NCBI GenBank assembly: GCA_002428985.1
Contig: DIYL01000056.1
Coordinates: forward strand, 1 to 64,000
Reading direction: 5' to 3'
Source of the DNA: Anaerolineales bacterium UBA6055
Lineage (GTDB): Bacteria; Chloroflexota; Anaerolineae; Aggregatilineales; Phototrophicaceae
Length of the DNA: 64,000 nt
How positions within the stretch are numbered: position 1 is the stretch's first letter; each line of letters opens with the position of its first letter. Positions 8,398 to 17,793 of this stretch are shown here, in pieces. The notes beneath the pieces were generated by a model that worked only from the letters and a program-made list of their open reading frames with translations, did not search any database and was not told the DNA's origin. Made by a program: the position numbers and the translations under genes.

Positions 8398-8516
8398 GGG
8401 TGGCATCCTTTGATGGGTTAAGTGTGTAGACTATTGTAGCCCATAGTATTGAGAGAGTGCTAGAACAAATTATCTGTTTTAGTCAAGGAAACAAGTAGAT
8501 TGAATCAAGATCACTG

Positions 8517-8522
8517 TATAAT
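8517..8522 (+). promoter_or_regulatory. possible -10 box for the 8587 gene
   Basis: TATAAT occurs in CTGTATAATG, 65 bases before the start codon. No good -35 is seen, so this is tentative. Confidence 0.3.
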
Positions 8523-8586
8523 GTTCTTGAAGAGGTTCAATACAGATGAATAGGTAACATCAAAGTAAAGAAATAAGAGTGAACAT

Positions 8587-9051
8587 ATGACAATATCCGA
8601 TGAAATGTATCTAAAGTCTACGAATACAGCCGAAGAATTTATCCATCAATTTATGAAATGTTTGGACTTTGAGAATTATTCGATACAAAAAGTTAACGAC
8701 AGAGGGACTCTCGTTGTTTCTGAACCTGAGGGATTTACGCTATATGTAAGTGATGTTGACCAAGAACTCAACGAACAGTTTATTGAAGATTTATCATTTA
8801 CCCCTACTCTGGACTGCTCGTTTGATCTAAAAAAGTTTGGCGATATATTGAGAGTTAAACATGAACTAATAACAGCAATCATCAAATACACAAGGCTTAT
8901 AGCTGATGATGTACTTGCCTATACTGATGGCGATAGCGAGGTCATAATCTATTACAACCAAAATCTTACCCTAAGAGAAAACCATTGGATTTGGAAGGAC
9001 TACCCATTCGATAAAATGGACTACACATATGGGAAATTACCAAACCTATAA
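8587..9051 (+). CDS. hypothetical protein (faint SitI3-type immunity likeness)
   Basis: A 154-residue, acidic, soluble protein that I do not firmly recognise. The middle has a pattern of F-x-P-T-x-x-x-x-F-D-L followed by helices. The end has an aspartate-rich segment leading to a short beta hairpin and NLTLRENHWIW. That order loosely resembles SitI3-type immunity proteins, but the match is weak and no toxin gene is adjacent. The ribosome site is poor. It is followed after 41 bases by the DUF2277 gene on the same strand, so the two may be co-transcribed. Confidence 0.6.
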   Translation: MTISDEMYLKSTNTAEEFIHQFMKCLDFENYSIQKVNDRGTLVVSEPEGFTLYVSDVDQELNEQFIEDLSFTPTLDCSFDLKKFGDILRVKHELITAIIKYTRLIADDVLAYTDGDSEVIIYYNQNLTLRENHWIWKDYPFDKMDYTYGKLPNL

Positions 9052-9092
9052 TATTGACCCACGTCAAAACATCAACTGAGGGAGTGATAATC

Positions 9093-9362
9093 ATGTGCCG
9101 GAATATCCAAGAATTATTTAATTACGATCCGCCCGCAACCGAAGAAGACATCCGTGCAGCGGCAGTGCAATATGTTCGTAAAATCAGTGGGATGAACAAA
9201 CCATCAAAAGCTAATGAAGACGCGTTTAATCATGCGGTAGATGTGATAGCTGACGCAACCACTGATTTACTGAATTCGCTTACAACCAAAGCCAAACCGA
9301 AAAACCGTGAGGTCGAAATTGCAAAACGCCGTGCCCGTAACGCCAAGCGTTTTGGAGCATAA
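9093..9362 (+). CDS. DUF2277 family protein
   Basis: A 90-residue protein beginning MCRNIQELFNYDPPAT, the hallmark of DUF2277. It continues with IRAAAVQYVRKISG, PSKANEDAFNHAV and a basic C-terminus (AKRRARNAKRF). The function is unknown; the conserved Met-Cys-Arg-Asn start and helical body suggest a small nucleic-acid or metal-binding protein. GAGGGAG at 9078-9084 fixes the start at this ATG; an in-frame TTG at 9054 lies outside the conserved domain. Confidence 0.88.
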   Translation: MCRNIQELFNYDPPATEEDIRAAAVQYVRKISGMNKPSKANEDAFNHAVDVIADATTDLLNSLTTKAKPKNREVEIAKRRARNAKRFGA

Positions 9363-9377
9363 TTTGAGAGAGTATTT

Positions 9378-10481
9378 TTAAAGGCTTGCTTGATAGAGAT
9401 CAATCACTTGTTTTGCGACGTTATCCCATGTGCGGGTTTGTGCACTGATGCGTCCTTGTTCGCCCATCTGTTGCGCTTTTTCGGGATGCGTCAGAAGGTC
9501 AATTAATGCACGGGGTAGTTCTTCCATGATGTTATCTTGCGAGATAACAATCCCTGTCACATTGTGTTCGATTGCATCGGCAACGCCACATTGGTCAGTG
9601 CCTACAACTGCTGTGCCCGATGCACTGGCTTCGACTAAGACCAAGCCAAATCCCTCAAACCAATGTTTGTCATTGACTGACGGTAATGCCATCACATCTG
9701 CTGCACCGAACCATGCTAGCATCTCATCTTCATCGACAAATCCGAGAATCTTCACTGTATCCTCAAGTTGGTGCGTTTGGATAGCCTCTTGGACACGGTG
9801 ATAATAGTTCGTGTGTTCTTGTGGGTTGCCCATAATCAAGCATTGCGCATCAGGGATTGTCTCACGGACGATAGCCATCGCTTTGACGAGTTCGAGTGTA
9901 CCTTTACGTGGTTTAATCCCACCGGCTGTAATAACTGTCGGGGCTGTTTTAGGATGTGGTAGTGATGGGGGATTGAGAAAGCGCGCGACATCAACTGCAT
10001 TATTGATCACATGTGTCTTAGCATTTGTGATAATCTCTTGGGCAACTTGGGCTGTATAGTTACTCACACAGATAAGATTTGCGCGTTCAAATGACCAACG
10101 ATACAGATGATTCATCGGGAAGCGTCGAATACGCGGGAGATTGATATAGCTCCCGTGTGCTGTCACAAATAACGGACGCGATCTTGCCACCCAATCTGCG
10201 AGAATGGCAAACGGTTCAATAGTGCTATGGATGATATCACAATCCGCGAGTAGTTTTTGTACAGACCGACGTTGACGTATTGTTTTGATGAAGGTGTTGC
10301 GCTCAGGGGGGGTGACGCTCGGTAATATGCGATGAATCTCTAGATCATTATCAGGCGTATTATGTGAGCTAATAATCGTGGTCTGGATGCCATGCCTATG
10401 GAGAGCTTGAATCAGATTGAGTGAGTAAGTTGCCCAACCATTTTTTGTGCTGATGTCTGATGTAATCAAGCCGATGTGCAT
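9378..10481 (-). CDS. glycosyltransferase family 4 protein
   Basis: A 367-residue GT-B glycosyltransferase that moves a sugar from a nucleotide donor to an acceptor at the inner face of the membrane. The N-terminal half has the acceptor Rossmann fold (GWATYSLNLIQAL, then IIHSTIEP and VTAHGSY). The C-terminal half holds the donor site: GGIKPRKG, ADVMALPS, and the EX7E motif EGFGLVLVE with the following ASASGTAVVGT loop. There is no obvious Shine-Dalgarno before the ATG. No polysaccharide cluster surrounds it, so the product is unknown. Confidence 0.85.
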   Translation of the reverse strand: MHIGLITSDISTKNGWATYSLNLIQALHRHGIQTTIISSHNTPDNDLEIHRILPSVTPPERNTFIKTIRQRRSVQKLLADCDIIHSTIEPFAILADWVARSRPLFVTAHGSYINLPRIRRFPMNHLYRWSFERANLICVSNYTAQVAQEIITNAKTHVINNAVDVARFLNPPSLPHPKTAPTVITAGGIKPRKGTLELVKAMAIVRETIPDAQCLIMGNPQEHTNYYHRVQEAIQTHQLEDTVKILGFVDEDEMLAWFGAADVMALPSVNDKHWFEGFGLVLVEASASGTAVVGTDQCGVADAIEHNVTGIVISQDNIMEELPRALIDLLTHPEKAQQMGEQGRISAQTRTWDNVAKQVIDLYQASL

Positions 10482-10529
10482 GAGGAGTCATCAGGGCAGA
10501 TACTGGCATCTGCCCATCAATAGCATTAT

Positions 10530-11039
10530 CTAGGTTGTACTTTTATCGTCGTCGCTGGCACCTGTATCGGTCGCATCATCAGCGGCTTCAGGAGTTTCCT
10601 CCGTCGCTTCAACAACTTCTTCTTCGACAGCTTCGGTAACTTCTTCGGTTGTTTCAGCTACATCTTCTGTCACCTCAGATACAACAGAATCATCGTCATC
10701 GTCGTCGTCATCTTCACCTGTAATAGCTTCTTTGACATCTTCAACGACTTCGGCAATGTCTTCTTTTACTTCTTCAATTGCTTCGTTGATTTCTTCTTTT
10801 GCCTCAGCAATTTCTTCCTTCACTTCTTCAATTGCTTCTGCGACAGCTTCTTTCGCCTTGTCAACCATTTCACTAGGCTCAGGAATTGGTAGGCCGAGCT
10901 TTTCATGTAATGCAAGCACTGCTGATGATTGCTCTGGTGCTAGTTCGCTATGATGGTCACCCTGCACACCGACGCGCATCACAATAACCAACAACGCAAT
11001 ATTTAATATGATAATAATTAACATGACCAAAATAGCCAT
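10530..11039 (-). CDS. membrane-anchored acidic coiled-coil protein
   Basis: A 169-residue protein with one N-terminal transmembrane helix (about 2-22, MAILVMLIIIILNIALLVIV) and no cleavage site. An extended acidic coiled coil follows, in repeating 11-residue blocks (EAVAEAIEEVK, EEIAEAKEEIN, EAIEEVKEDIA, EVVEDVKEAIT), then a run of eight aspartates and a Glu/Thr/Asp-rich tail. GGTGGAGG precedes the chosen ATG at 11037-11039; an upstream in-frame TTG is less likely. I recognise no family. Periodicity of 11 suggests a near-straight, right-handed coiled coil projecting into the cytoplasm or periplasmic space. Confidence 0.7.
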   Translation of the reverse strand: MAILVMLIIIILNIALLVIVMRVGVQGDHHSELAPEQSSAVLALHEKLGLPIPEPSEMVDKAKEAVAEAIEEVKEEIAEAKEEINEAIEEVKEDIAEVVEDVKEAITGEDDDDDDDDSVVSEVTEDVAETTEEVTEAVEEEVVEATEETPEAADDATDTGASDDDKSTT

Positions 11040-11166
11040 GGGATAGCCTCCACCTGTGTCAAACAATAATCATAAACCGTCCATATTATGACGTATTATT
11101 AGCATTCGGTCTAGTGAATATCACTTTAACGTTGAGAATTGGGGATGAGTGTCAATTGTGAGATGG

Positions 11167-11196
11167 TGCAGGACGACAGGTATATGTCGCCCTACA
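11167..11196. repeat. decayed REP-like hairpin
   Basis: TGCAGGACGACA and TGTCGCCCTACA flank a 6-base loop; 10 of 12 positions pair. The right side continues as CCCTACATAGA, identical to the sequence after the hairpin at 543-564. Confidence 0.55.
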
Positions 11197-11213
11197 TAGA
11201 CTAAATGTGTAGA

Positions 11214-12491
11214 TTATGCTTCACGTTTGGAGAGGACATCGGCTTCATAGATTTTGATCTCATCCATAAATCCCATACCGACAGGAACACCTTGTACATG
11301 GCAGTAATAATCCCAAATTGCGCCGAATGGCAAGCCTTTTAGTTCTTCCAATAGGGCGAGGCGTGAGGTGTAGTCACCATCAGCTTCATATTGACGGAGT
11401 AACTCACGGGGTTCGAGCAATGCCATCAATAGTGCGCGTACTGCATTACGTGTGCCAATTGCCCATGCACCAACACGGTTAATACTGGCATCAAAGAAAT
11501 CTAAACCAATATGTACTCGTTCGAGTCCATCACTACGGACGATTTCTTGCATAATCGCTTGTAAGTCATCACTGAGTGTCACGACATGGTCACTATCCCA
11601 ACGCACACCACGACTGACATGCAGTAAGATTTCTGGTACATAGAGTAGAACGGATGAAATTTTGTCGGCAATTGTTTCGGTCGGGTGGAAGTGTCCAGCA
11701 TCTAGACACAACACTGTTTGATTGGCGATCGCATATCCCATGTAAAATTCATGCGAGCCGACGACATAACTTTCCGAGCCTAACCCGAATAATTTACATT
11801 CGACTGCATCAAGATTATGCGCAGGGTTAAGTTCTTTTTCAAAGACTTTATCAAGCGCATCTTTTAAACGGGCACGTGGGGCTAAGCGGTCAGCTGGTGT
11901 GTCTTTGTAGCCATCAGGAATCCAGACGTTGGTGATGCAGGGATTGTCCAGTTCTTTACCAAAGTACGCACCGATTTCCCGTGAAGCGATACAATGTTCA
12001 ATCCAAAAGTTCCGGATTGATTCATCCTGATGGGCTAAGGTAAAGCCGTCATCTGCCAATGGATGAGAAAATAGCGTCGGATTAAAGTCGATACCATGAT
12101 TGTTTTCTTTTGCCCAATCTGCCCATGATGCAAAATGTTCTGGCAGAATTTCATTGCGAGCAACTTTACTATCGCTATCAAGATACGATGCATGCAAGTT
12201 TAAACGATGATCTCCGGGTATCAAGCTATAGGCTTTATCAAGGTCACTCCGTAATTCGTCAATGCTACGAGCCTTACCAGGATAATTCCCCGTCGCCATA
12301 ATCCCACCACTCAAACCTCGGTCGGGGTCTTCAAAACCGAGGACATCATCACCTTGCCAGCAATGTAAACTGATCGGGACTGTTTTTAAGGTTTCCATTG
12401 CGGCATCGACATCGACATCAAATGCGGCATAACGTTCTTTTGCAATTTCAAAAGCTGAGGTAATTTGCGATTCACTTGGTTTAAATGACAT
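11214..12491 (-). CDS. rhaA: L-rhamnose isomerase
   Basis: This enzyme interconverts L-rhamnose and L-rhamnulose in the cytoplasm (EC 5.3.1.14). The 425-residue product aligns along its length with enterobacterial RhaA: PISLHCWQGDDV near the start, SGGIMATGNYPGKA, LNLHASYLDSD, FNPTLFSHPLA, NPAHNLDAVECKLFG, DAGHFHPTE, VRWDSDHVV, and GLDFFDASINR. The manganese/cobalt ligands (Glu in VECK, Asp and His in DAGHFH, the DSD pair, Asp in LDFF) are all present. The start at 12489-12491 has GGAG 6 bases upstream. No rhamnulokinase or aldolase gene is next to it. Confidence 0.95.
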   Translation of the reverse strand: MSFKPSESQITSAFEIAKERYAAFDVDVDAAMETLKTVPISLHCWQGDDVLGFEDPDRGLSGGIMATGNYPGKARSIDELRSDLDKAYSLIPGDHRLNLHASYLDSDSKVARNEILPEHFASWADWAKENNHGIDFNPTLFSHPLADDGFTLAHQDESIRNFWIEHCIASREIGAYFGKELDNPCITNVWIPDGYKDTPADRLAPRARLKDALDKVFEKELNPAHNLDAVECKLFGLGSESYVVGSHEFYMGYAIANQTVLCLDAGHFHPTETIADKISSVLLYVPEILLHVSRGVRWDSDHVVTLSDDLQAIMQEIVRSDGLERVHIGLDFFDASINRVGAWAIGTRNAVRALLMALLEPRELLRQYEADGDYTSRLALLEELKGLPFGAIWDYYCHVQGVPVGMGFMDEIKIYEADVLSKREA

Positions 12492-12608
12492 CATCTTCTC
12501 CAAAAAATTAGTTTGTTGAATACTTTATTTTAACGCAAATCAAGCTGACGCCCCACAGTATCACTGACAAACTATGAAATTTTGTTTCCAGTTCTGATGA
12601 TTTTGATG

Positions 12609-12657
12609 AGGGGATCAACCGTCTGTAACCTTACACACAGATTTTGAATGATCCCCT
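12609..12657 (-). other. inverted repeat just after the kinase gene
   Basis: AGGGGATCA (12609-12617) and TGATCCCCT (12649-12657) form a 9-bp stem with a 31-base interior that itself contains CTGT...ACAG. It lies 4 bases past the stop codon of the kinase gene and could end its transcript, but there is no T-run. Confidence 0.45.
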
Positions 12658-12661
12658 AAAA

Positions 12662-15600
12662 TTATTCAGGGGATAGGATCAACTTGACAATCTCCTCTAG
12701 TGACATGTCTTTACCAATCGTAAGCCCAGCCTCATAATCTAAATCGGGCTGACTTTCTTTGATTTTGTCGAGTGTTTGGTTTGCGCGGGTTGTCGCCTCT
12801 TGGTTACTTGCTGGATTTTCGATGATATGACCAATTACGGATAGGGCATCAGAGGTGGATTCGATTAGCGAAACCATATGACTGAGTGCAAGCAAGGTCG
12901 CTTGAGTTGCTGATGAATCATGTGAAATTTGAATTGCTTCCAGATAATTTTGGCGGGCATCATTAAGCATCCCGAGTTGTTCATTTGCCTCCCCAAGGTT
13001 ACACAACACTAATGCAATCTCGACTGGAATTCCGATTGAGCGGGCAATCTTAAGACCGTCTTGATAGTAAGCGATAGAGGATTGTAAATCTCCTTTGAGG
13101 GATGCAACAAACCCTAGGTTACTATACATGCGGCTTAACATGCGCTTTTCACCGATCAAACGGAATGTTTCTAATGCACTTGCAAAGTAGGTCAGGCTCG
13201 TATCTAAATCGCCACCTTGTCCCATCACTGCACCAAGGTTCATGTCGAGCACAGCAACATTACGCGTCTGACCACTATCAGCATAAATCGCTTTTGCACG
13301 CGAAAAATGTTCTTGTGCTGTTTGTGTCTCACCCTGAGAAAAGGCAATCATGCCAAGGTTATTTTGTAGGCTCCCCTGTGCCATGCTGTCATTAATCTGT
13401 TCAGCAAGGCTTAACCCTTGATTGGCAAAATCGCGGGCTTGTTCGTAATTGCCTTGTTCATTGCTTAAATCACTCAAGCGGTCAAAGGCATACACCATCG
13501 TCTTTTGATAATCTAGATCGGTTGCGATGGTCAGGGCCTCACGCACAAGCCCTTCGGATTCTTGTAGTTCACCTTGGCGTTTTAAGACCTCCGCATGTTG
13601 AATCAGCGCATCTGCTAACTGTCGCGAATCGTCTATTTCGCTCAATGTATCAACGGTTTGAGAAGCTGTTTCGCTAGCACGGTCATATTCGCCAAGATAG
13701 TAGAGTGTTCGGCTGAGGCTAATTGAGATATTCGCATGGTCACGGATTTGGTCATCATCAGATGATTGGGGCAAGAGTTCGAGTACGCGATCATATAAAT
13801 CACGGGCTTCGGTTAAGTTACCAATATGCAGAGCATAATCACCTGCCAGCCGTGCAAACTGGAGTTCTTTGTCCGTATTGCCAGCATTTCCCCAATGCCC
13901 TGCTAAAACCTCAGCATATTCTTTTTGGTCACCATAGATTGTTTCCATTGCAGTTGCTAAGGTTTCATATAAATCCGATCGCTCATCCTCTGTAACTGCA
14001 TTCAATACTGTCCGACGCATAGCATCATGAACAAATTGCCAATCGCCATCTTCGGCTGTATTGAGGATACTCAAGTTAGAACATGACACCAGCCATTGAT
14101 CGAGGTCGAAATCAAATTGAATCTCATTGACAACATCCAGATCAATTTCGCGCCCTTCTAATGCCAACACTTTGAGCAAGCGTAATCCAGCATCGGTGAC
14201 GCGCGTCAAACGGCGTTTAAGGATGGTCAATACACCCTCACTAGACACATCTGTACCTAGACTTGATGCAGAAATTTTATGAATGCTACCGCTTCTGACT
14301 GCAAGTTCGCGTATAATCTCGATGATGAAATAGACATTACCATCAGTCTCACGATAGAGTGTATCAATAATAGTCTCTAATCCATCTTGCTCGCCGATAA
14401 TGGATTCACTGAGGCTGTAAATTTCCTCGCGAGTCAGACGATTGAGTGACATTAGATTAAAATCGGGAATTTGTTCTGGTAGTTGATCGTCTTCATCTTG
14501 CCGGAAGGTGGCAATCACCATAATGCGCTTATCTGTAATAATCGAAGATAGGCGGTTTAAGGTGTCGATGCTATTGGGTGACCATTGAATATCTTCTAGA
14601 ACCAACAATACCGGTGAGCGAATATCCTGAAATACGCTCAAAATAGACGATTGCAAACGTTCTTTGTGTTTCTCGCCATCTAGTGGTGCCGGATCATCAA
14701 CCGAACGTTCAAGTAAGCGTTCAATATCTGATACTAAATCTTTGAGGATACTCGCATCGACGTCAGAAATATTTGAAGCCAACAATAAGCGACGCATAGG
14801 ATCACGCCAGAGTTGGTAAGGTACTTTATTATCGGCAACGGCATGACCACTGACAACCGTATACCCTTTAATCAACGCATAGACACGTAATTCATCAATT
14901 AAACGCGTCTTACCGACACCTGCTTCGCCCGCGATGAGCCATGCACTACCGTGACGCATAGCAGTTTCTTCGAGCGCATCTTGCAAAATGCCCATCTCTT
15001 TTTCACGACCGACAAATTTTGCCGACCGCAAATAACTATCGCGTGCACCATCGGATAATTGAGTGTCGTTGCGGTCTAAGATGATATTTAGCTCTTGGAC
15101 AATATCTACCGCATTTTGATAACGATCGTCAACATCTTTGATTAGCATACGGTGCATGACTTGTCTCAGTTGGCTACCTTTAACGGTACCAGCCGATGAC
15201 GGTTGCGGCGGACTGACGTCGTCAACAACGGGTGGCATGGCAACTGTGTCTTCTAAAGCTGTTGTGGTTAGTTCCTCAGTTGGTGTATTCTCAGAGGGGG
15301 TGATTGGTTGGTCTGTCAGTTCAATTGTATCTATTAGCGACAGATCTGGCATGGTACTGATGACATCCATAATCAACATATTCATATTGCTCAGGTCAAA
15401 TGGATGTCTTCCAATAAGCAACTCATATGCCATAATCCCGACCGCATACAAGTCAGATGAGGGTGTTGGTTTGCGACCCTGCAAAACTTCTGGGGCTATG
15501 TAGGCAATTGTGCCGACAATTTTCATATTGTCTTCATCAGTTGCAATCGCATCAGCATCAATCGACAAGCCAAAATCTAATAATTTGACATGATCGCGAT

Positions 15601-16063
15601 AGAGGGCGACATTACCGGGTTTAATATCCCGATGCAATAATCCACGACGATGCAGGTATTCCAGCGTATTTAAAAGTTCAACGACTAGATTGATTTTTTC
15701 GATAACAGGTTTAGTCACACCACCAGCGACAAAGTCACTAAATTCTTCCATATAATCCATAGTGAAGAAGGGGGAACCATCGGTGAGAAAACCATAGTCT
15801 AAAACACTGATGATGTTGGGGTGACGTATAGAAGCAATTGCACGGAATTCTTGTGCTAGCGCATTCTTGGAGTCCATACTATCCGAGATTGTACTGGCCT
15901 CACTGATTGTAGTGAATGGGTCAATCTTAACCTGTTTAAGTGCAACATCTTTGCCAGTTAGGCGGTCTGTTGCCAGATACACAACGCCCATTCCGCCCTC
16001 ATCGAGTTTTTCCTTCATAATGTAACGATCATGAAGTGTTGAATTAGGCTGAGTACCTATCAT
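12662..16063 (-). CDS. Ser/Thr protein kinase fused to AAA ATPase and TPR repeats
   Basis: A 1,133-residue cytoplasmic signalling protein. Residues about 14-310 are a Hanks-type kinase with glycine loop EGGMGVVYLA, lysine in VALKQV, catalytic LHRDIKPGN, DFG in LLDFGLS and an APE block. From about 345 to 650 lies an AAA-type ATPase with Walker A GEAGVGKT (near 380) and Walker B VLLVLEDIQW, as in bacterial transcription-associated and STAND-like ATPases. Residues about 720-1090 are tetratricopeptide repeats such as LQNNLGMIAFSQGETQTAQEHF. It shares order and motifs with the protein encoded at 48970-52503. ATG has AAGGA at a longish 12-base spacing. Ligand and target are unknown. Confidence 0.88.
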   Translation of the reverse strand: MIGTQPNSTLHDRYIMKEKLDEGGMGVVYLATDRLTGKDVALKQVKIDPFTTISEASTISDSMDSKNALAQEFRAIASIRHPNIISVLDYGFLTDGSPFFTMDYMEEFSDFVAGGVTKPVIEKINLVVELLNTLEYLHRRGLLHRDIKPGNVALYRDHVKLLDFGLSIDADAIATDEDNMKIVGTIAYIAPEVLQGRKPTPSSDLYAVGIMAYELLIGRHPFDLSNMNMLIMDVISTMPDLSLIDTIELTDQPITPSENTPTEELTTTALEDTVAMPPVVDDVSPPQPSSAGTVKGSQLRQVMHRMLIKDVDDRYQNAVDIVQELNIILDRNDTQLSDGARDSYLRSAKFVGREKEMGILQDALEETAMRHGSAWLIAGEAGVGKTRLIDELRVYALIKGYTVVSGHAVADNKVPYQLWRDPMRRLLLASNISDVDASILKDLVSDIERLLERSVDDPAPLDGEKHKERLQSSILSVFQDIRSPVLLVLEDIQWSPNSIDTLNRLSSIITDKRIMVIATFRQDEDDQLPEQIPDFNLMSLNRLTREEIYSLSESIIGEQDGLETIIDTLYRETDGNVYFIIEIIRELAVRSGSIHKISASSLGTDVSSEGVLTILKRRLTRVTDAGLRLLKVLALEGREIDLDVVNEIQFDFDLDQWLVSCSNLSILNTAEDGDWQFVHDAMRRTVLNAVTEDERSDLYETLATAMETIYGDQKEYAEVLAGHWGNAGNTDKELQFARLAGDYALHIGNLTEARDLYDRVLELLPQSSDDDQIRDHANISISLSRTLYYLGEYDRASETASQTVDTLSEIDDSRQLADALIQHAEVLKRQGELQESEGLVREALTIATDLDYQKTMVYAFDRLSDLSNEQGNYEQARDFANQGLSLAEQINDSMAQGSLQNNLGMIAFSQGETQTAQEHFSRAKAIYADSGQTRNVAVLDMNLGAVMGQGGDLDTSLTYFASALETFRLIGEKRMLSRMYSNLGFVASLKGDLQSSIAYYQDGLKIARSIGIPVEIALVLCNLGEANEQLGMLNDARQNYLEAIQISHDSSATQATLLALSHMVSLIESTSDALSVIGHIIENPASNQEATTRANQTLDKIKESQPDLDYEAGLTIGKDMSLEEIVKLILSPE

Positions 16064-16204
16064 ACGACTTGTTATCCTTCGCTTCCCACATCAACCAGAA
16101 TCTATTATAACATGATGCGCTCACCTTTATCGGCAAAATCTGACATGATTGCCGACTATTTAAAACATTTTTATAATTGACGTAATTTTGGCAATTCTAA
16201 TTCA

Positions 16205-16232
16205 TTAACGGTAAACTCTGTAAAATTATACT
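16205..16232 (+). promoter_or_regulatory. probable sigma-70-type promoter of the sulfatase gene
   Basis: TTAACG (16205-16210), a 16-base spacer and TATACT (16227-16232) lie just upstream of the ATG at 16255. The resulting leader would be about 15 bases. Confidence 0.45.
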
Positions 16233-16254
16233 TAAATTACTTGAGTGTCCCATT

Positions 16255-17679
16255 ATGAGCCAACCACCTAACATTATTTTCATCATCACCGATCAACAAC
16301 GTTACGAAACAATCAATGCCCTCGGTTATCCATATATGGATACACCAAATCTCGACCGTCTCGTCAACGAAGGGGTGAGTTTTGATAACTGTCACATCAC
16401 AGCCCCGTCTTGTGCTCCATCGCGGGCGAGCTTGTTTACAGGGTACTATCCTCATGTGACAGGTATCATGCGCAATGCCGATACATGGCGACATTCTTGG
16501 GTGGAACACTTGAATGAGGCGGGGTATCACTGTGTCAATATTGGTAAGATGCACACAGTCCCATGGGAAACGCCACTTGGGTTTCATGAGCGGTATGTGG
16601 TTGAAAATAAAGATCGTTATCTCGAGGCGCGTTATTATTTTGATGAATGGGATAAAGCACTGGCTGCCCGTGGTATGGTTAAACAACAGCGCGAAAAATA
16701 TCGTTTACGAGATGATTATCGTGATCGGATGGGCGCATTTACATGGGATATGCCACCCGAAACACAATCCGATAATTTTGTCGGCGAGATGGCGCAATGG
16801 TGGCTGAAATCTTATCCGAAGACTGAACCACTGTTTATGCAAATTGGTTTCCCCGGGCCGCATCCACCATATGATCCAACCCCAGAAGTTGCTGAATCGT
16901 ATATGGATAGAGAGTTCCCATTACCTGAAGTGACACAAGAAGAATTAGACGGACAACCTCCACCATATCAACAATTGCGTGAACACAACTTTAAAATCGA
17001 CCACGACTCAGTTGTACATCTCCCGAACCCATCTAAGGAGCAACTCCAACGCCTATGGGCATATTATTGCGCTAACGTCACGATGATTGATACACAGGTT
17101 GGCAAAATATTGGATACCTTGGATACTGAAGGCTATTTAGACAATTCAATTGTGATTTTCACGAGTGATCATGGGGATTGTATCGGCGACCATGGTCATA
17201 TTCAAAAATGGACAATGTACGATATTATCACCCGTGTTCCAACAATTTTTTGGTCTCCAAATCGCTTTAAGGCTGGTGAACGGGTTACAGAACAATGTCA
17301 ATTAATGGATGTAGGACAGACAATTCTTGAGCTAGCTGGGGTCACACCACCTGATACGATGCAGACGATTTCGTTATCACCTGCACTTGACGGTGAAGCG
17401 TGGCAAGGGCGTGACTATGTCTTTGCAGAGCATCCACCTGATGGCATCTATGAAGGTCCATATATGACAATGATTCGTAGTGACCAGTGGAAGTTGGTAC
17501 ATTTTGCAGGGCAGTCTTATGGACAGCTCATTGATCTTGAACACGATCCTGAAGAATTACATAATTTGTGGGATAGTTCCGACCATCTAGAGATCAAACA
17601 AACGTTACTAACTGCCTTGCTCGATTGGCGAACAACCAGTGCGCATCAAACCCGTAATCTGTATGATGCCCATCGATAG
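16255..17679 (+). CDS. sulfatase (formylglycine type)
   Basis: A 474-residue type I sulfatase. The N-terminal strand PNIIFIITDQQR carries metal-binding Asp13. The CAPSRASLFTG motif fits C-x-P-S-R, so Cys53 would be converted to formylglycine. GKMH and the later FTSDHGD provide further active-site and calcium residues. There is no signal peptide, so it is presumably cytoplasmic or exported by another route. The substrate is unknown; related enzymes desulfate polysaccharides or choline esters. No sulfatase-maturing enzyme is visible in the window. A second sulfatase lies at 25949-27304. Confidence 0.9.
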   Translation: MSQPPNIIFIITDQQRYETINALGYPYMDTPNLDRLVNEGVSFDNCHITAPSCAPSRASLFTGYYPHVTGIMRNADTWRHSWVEHLNEAGYHCVNIGKMHTVPWETPLGFHERYVVENKDRYLEARYYFDEWDKALAARGMVKQQREKYRLRDDYRDRMGAFTWDMPPETQSDNFVGEMAQWWLKSYPKTEPLFMQIGFPGPHPPYDPTPEVAESYMDREFPLPEVTQEELDGQPPPYQQLREHNFKIDHDSVVHLPNPSKEQLQRLWAYYCANVTMIDTQVGKILDTLDTEGYLDNSIVIFTSDHGDCIGDHGHIQKWTMYDIITRVPTIFWSPNRFKAGERVTEQCQLMDVGQTILELAGVTPPDTMQTISLSPALDGEAWQGRDYVFAEHPPDGIYEGPYMTMIRSDQWKLVHFAGQSYGQLIDLEHDPEELHNLWDSSDHLEIKQTLLTALLDWRTTSAHQTRNLYDAHR

Positions 17680-17793
17680 CGACGACCAACCCTTGTCATA
17701 AGTTTGCAAACTGTTTGAGAAGTCAATTTTACCCCACGCCTACGTAAAGGTGTTGTATACTGTGGATTAGAAAATACGCACAGGGTTATATTT

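Noticed and set aside
10690..10860. Repetitive DNA that could be taken for a tandem repeat array
   Set aside because: It encodes the 11-residue coiled-coil repeats of the membrane-anchored acidic protein and is in frame throughout.
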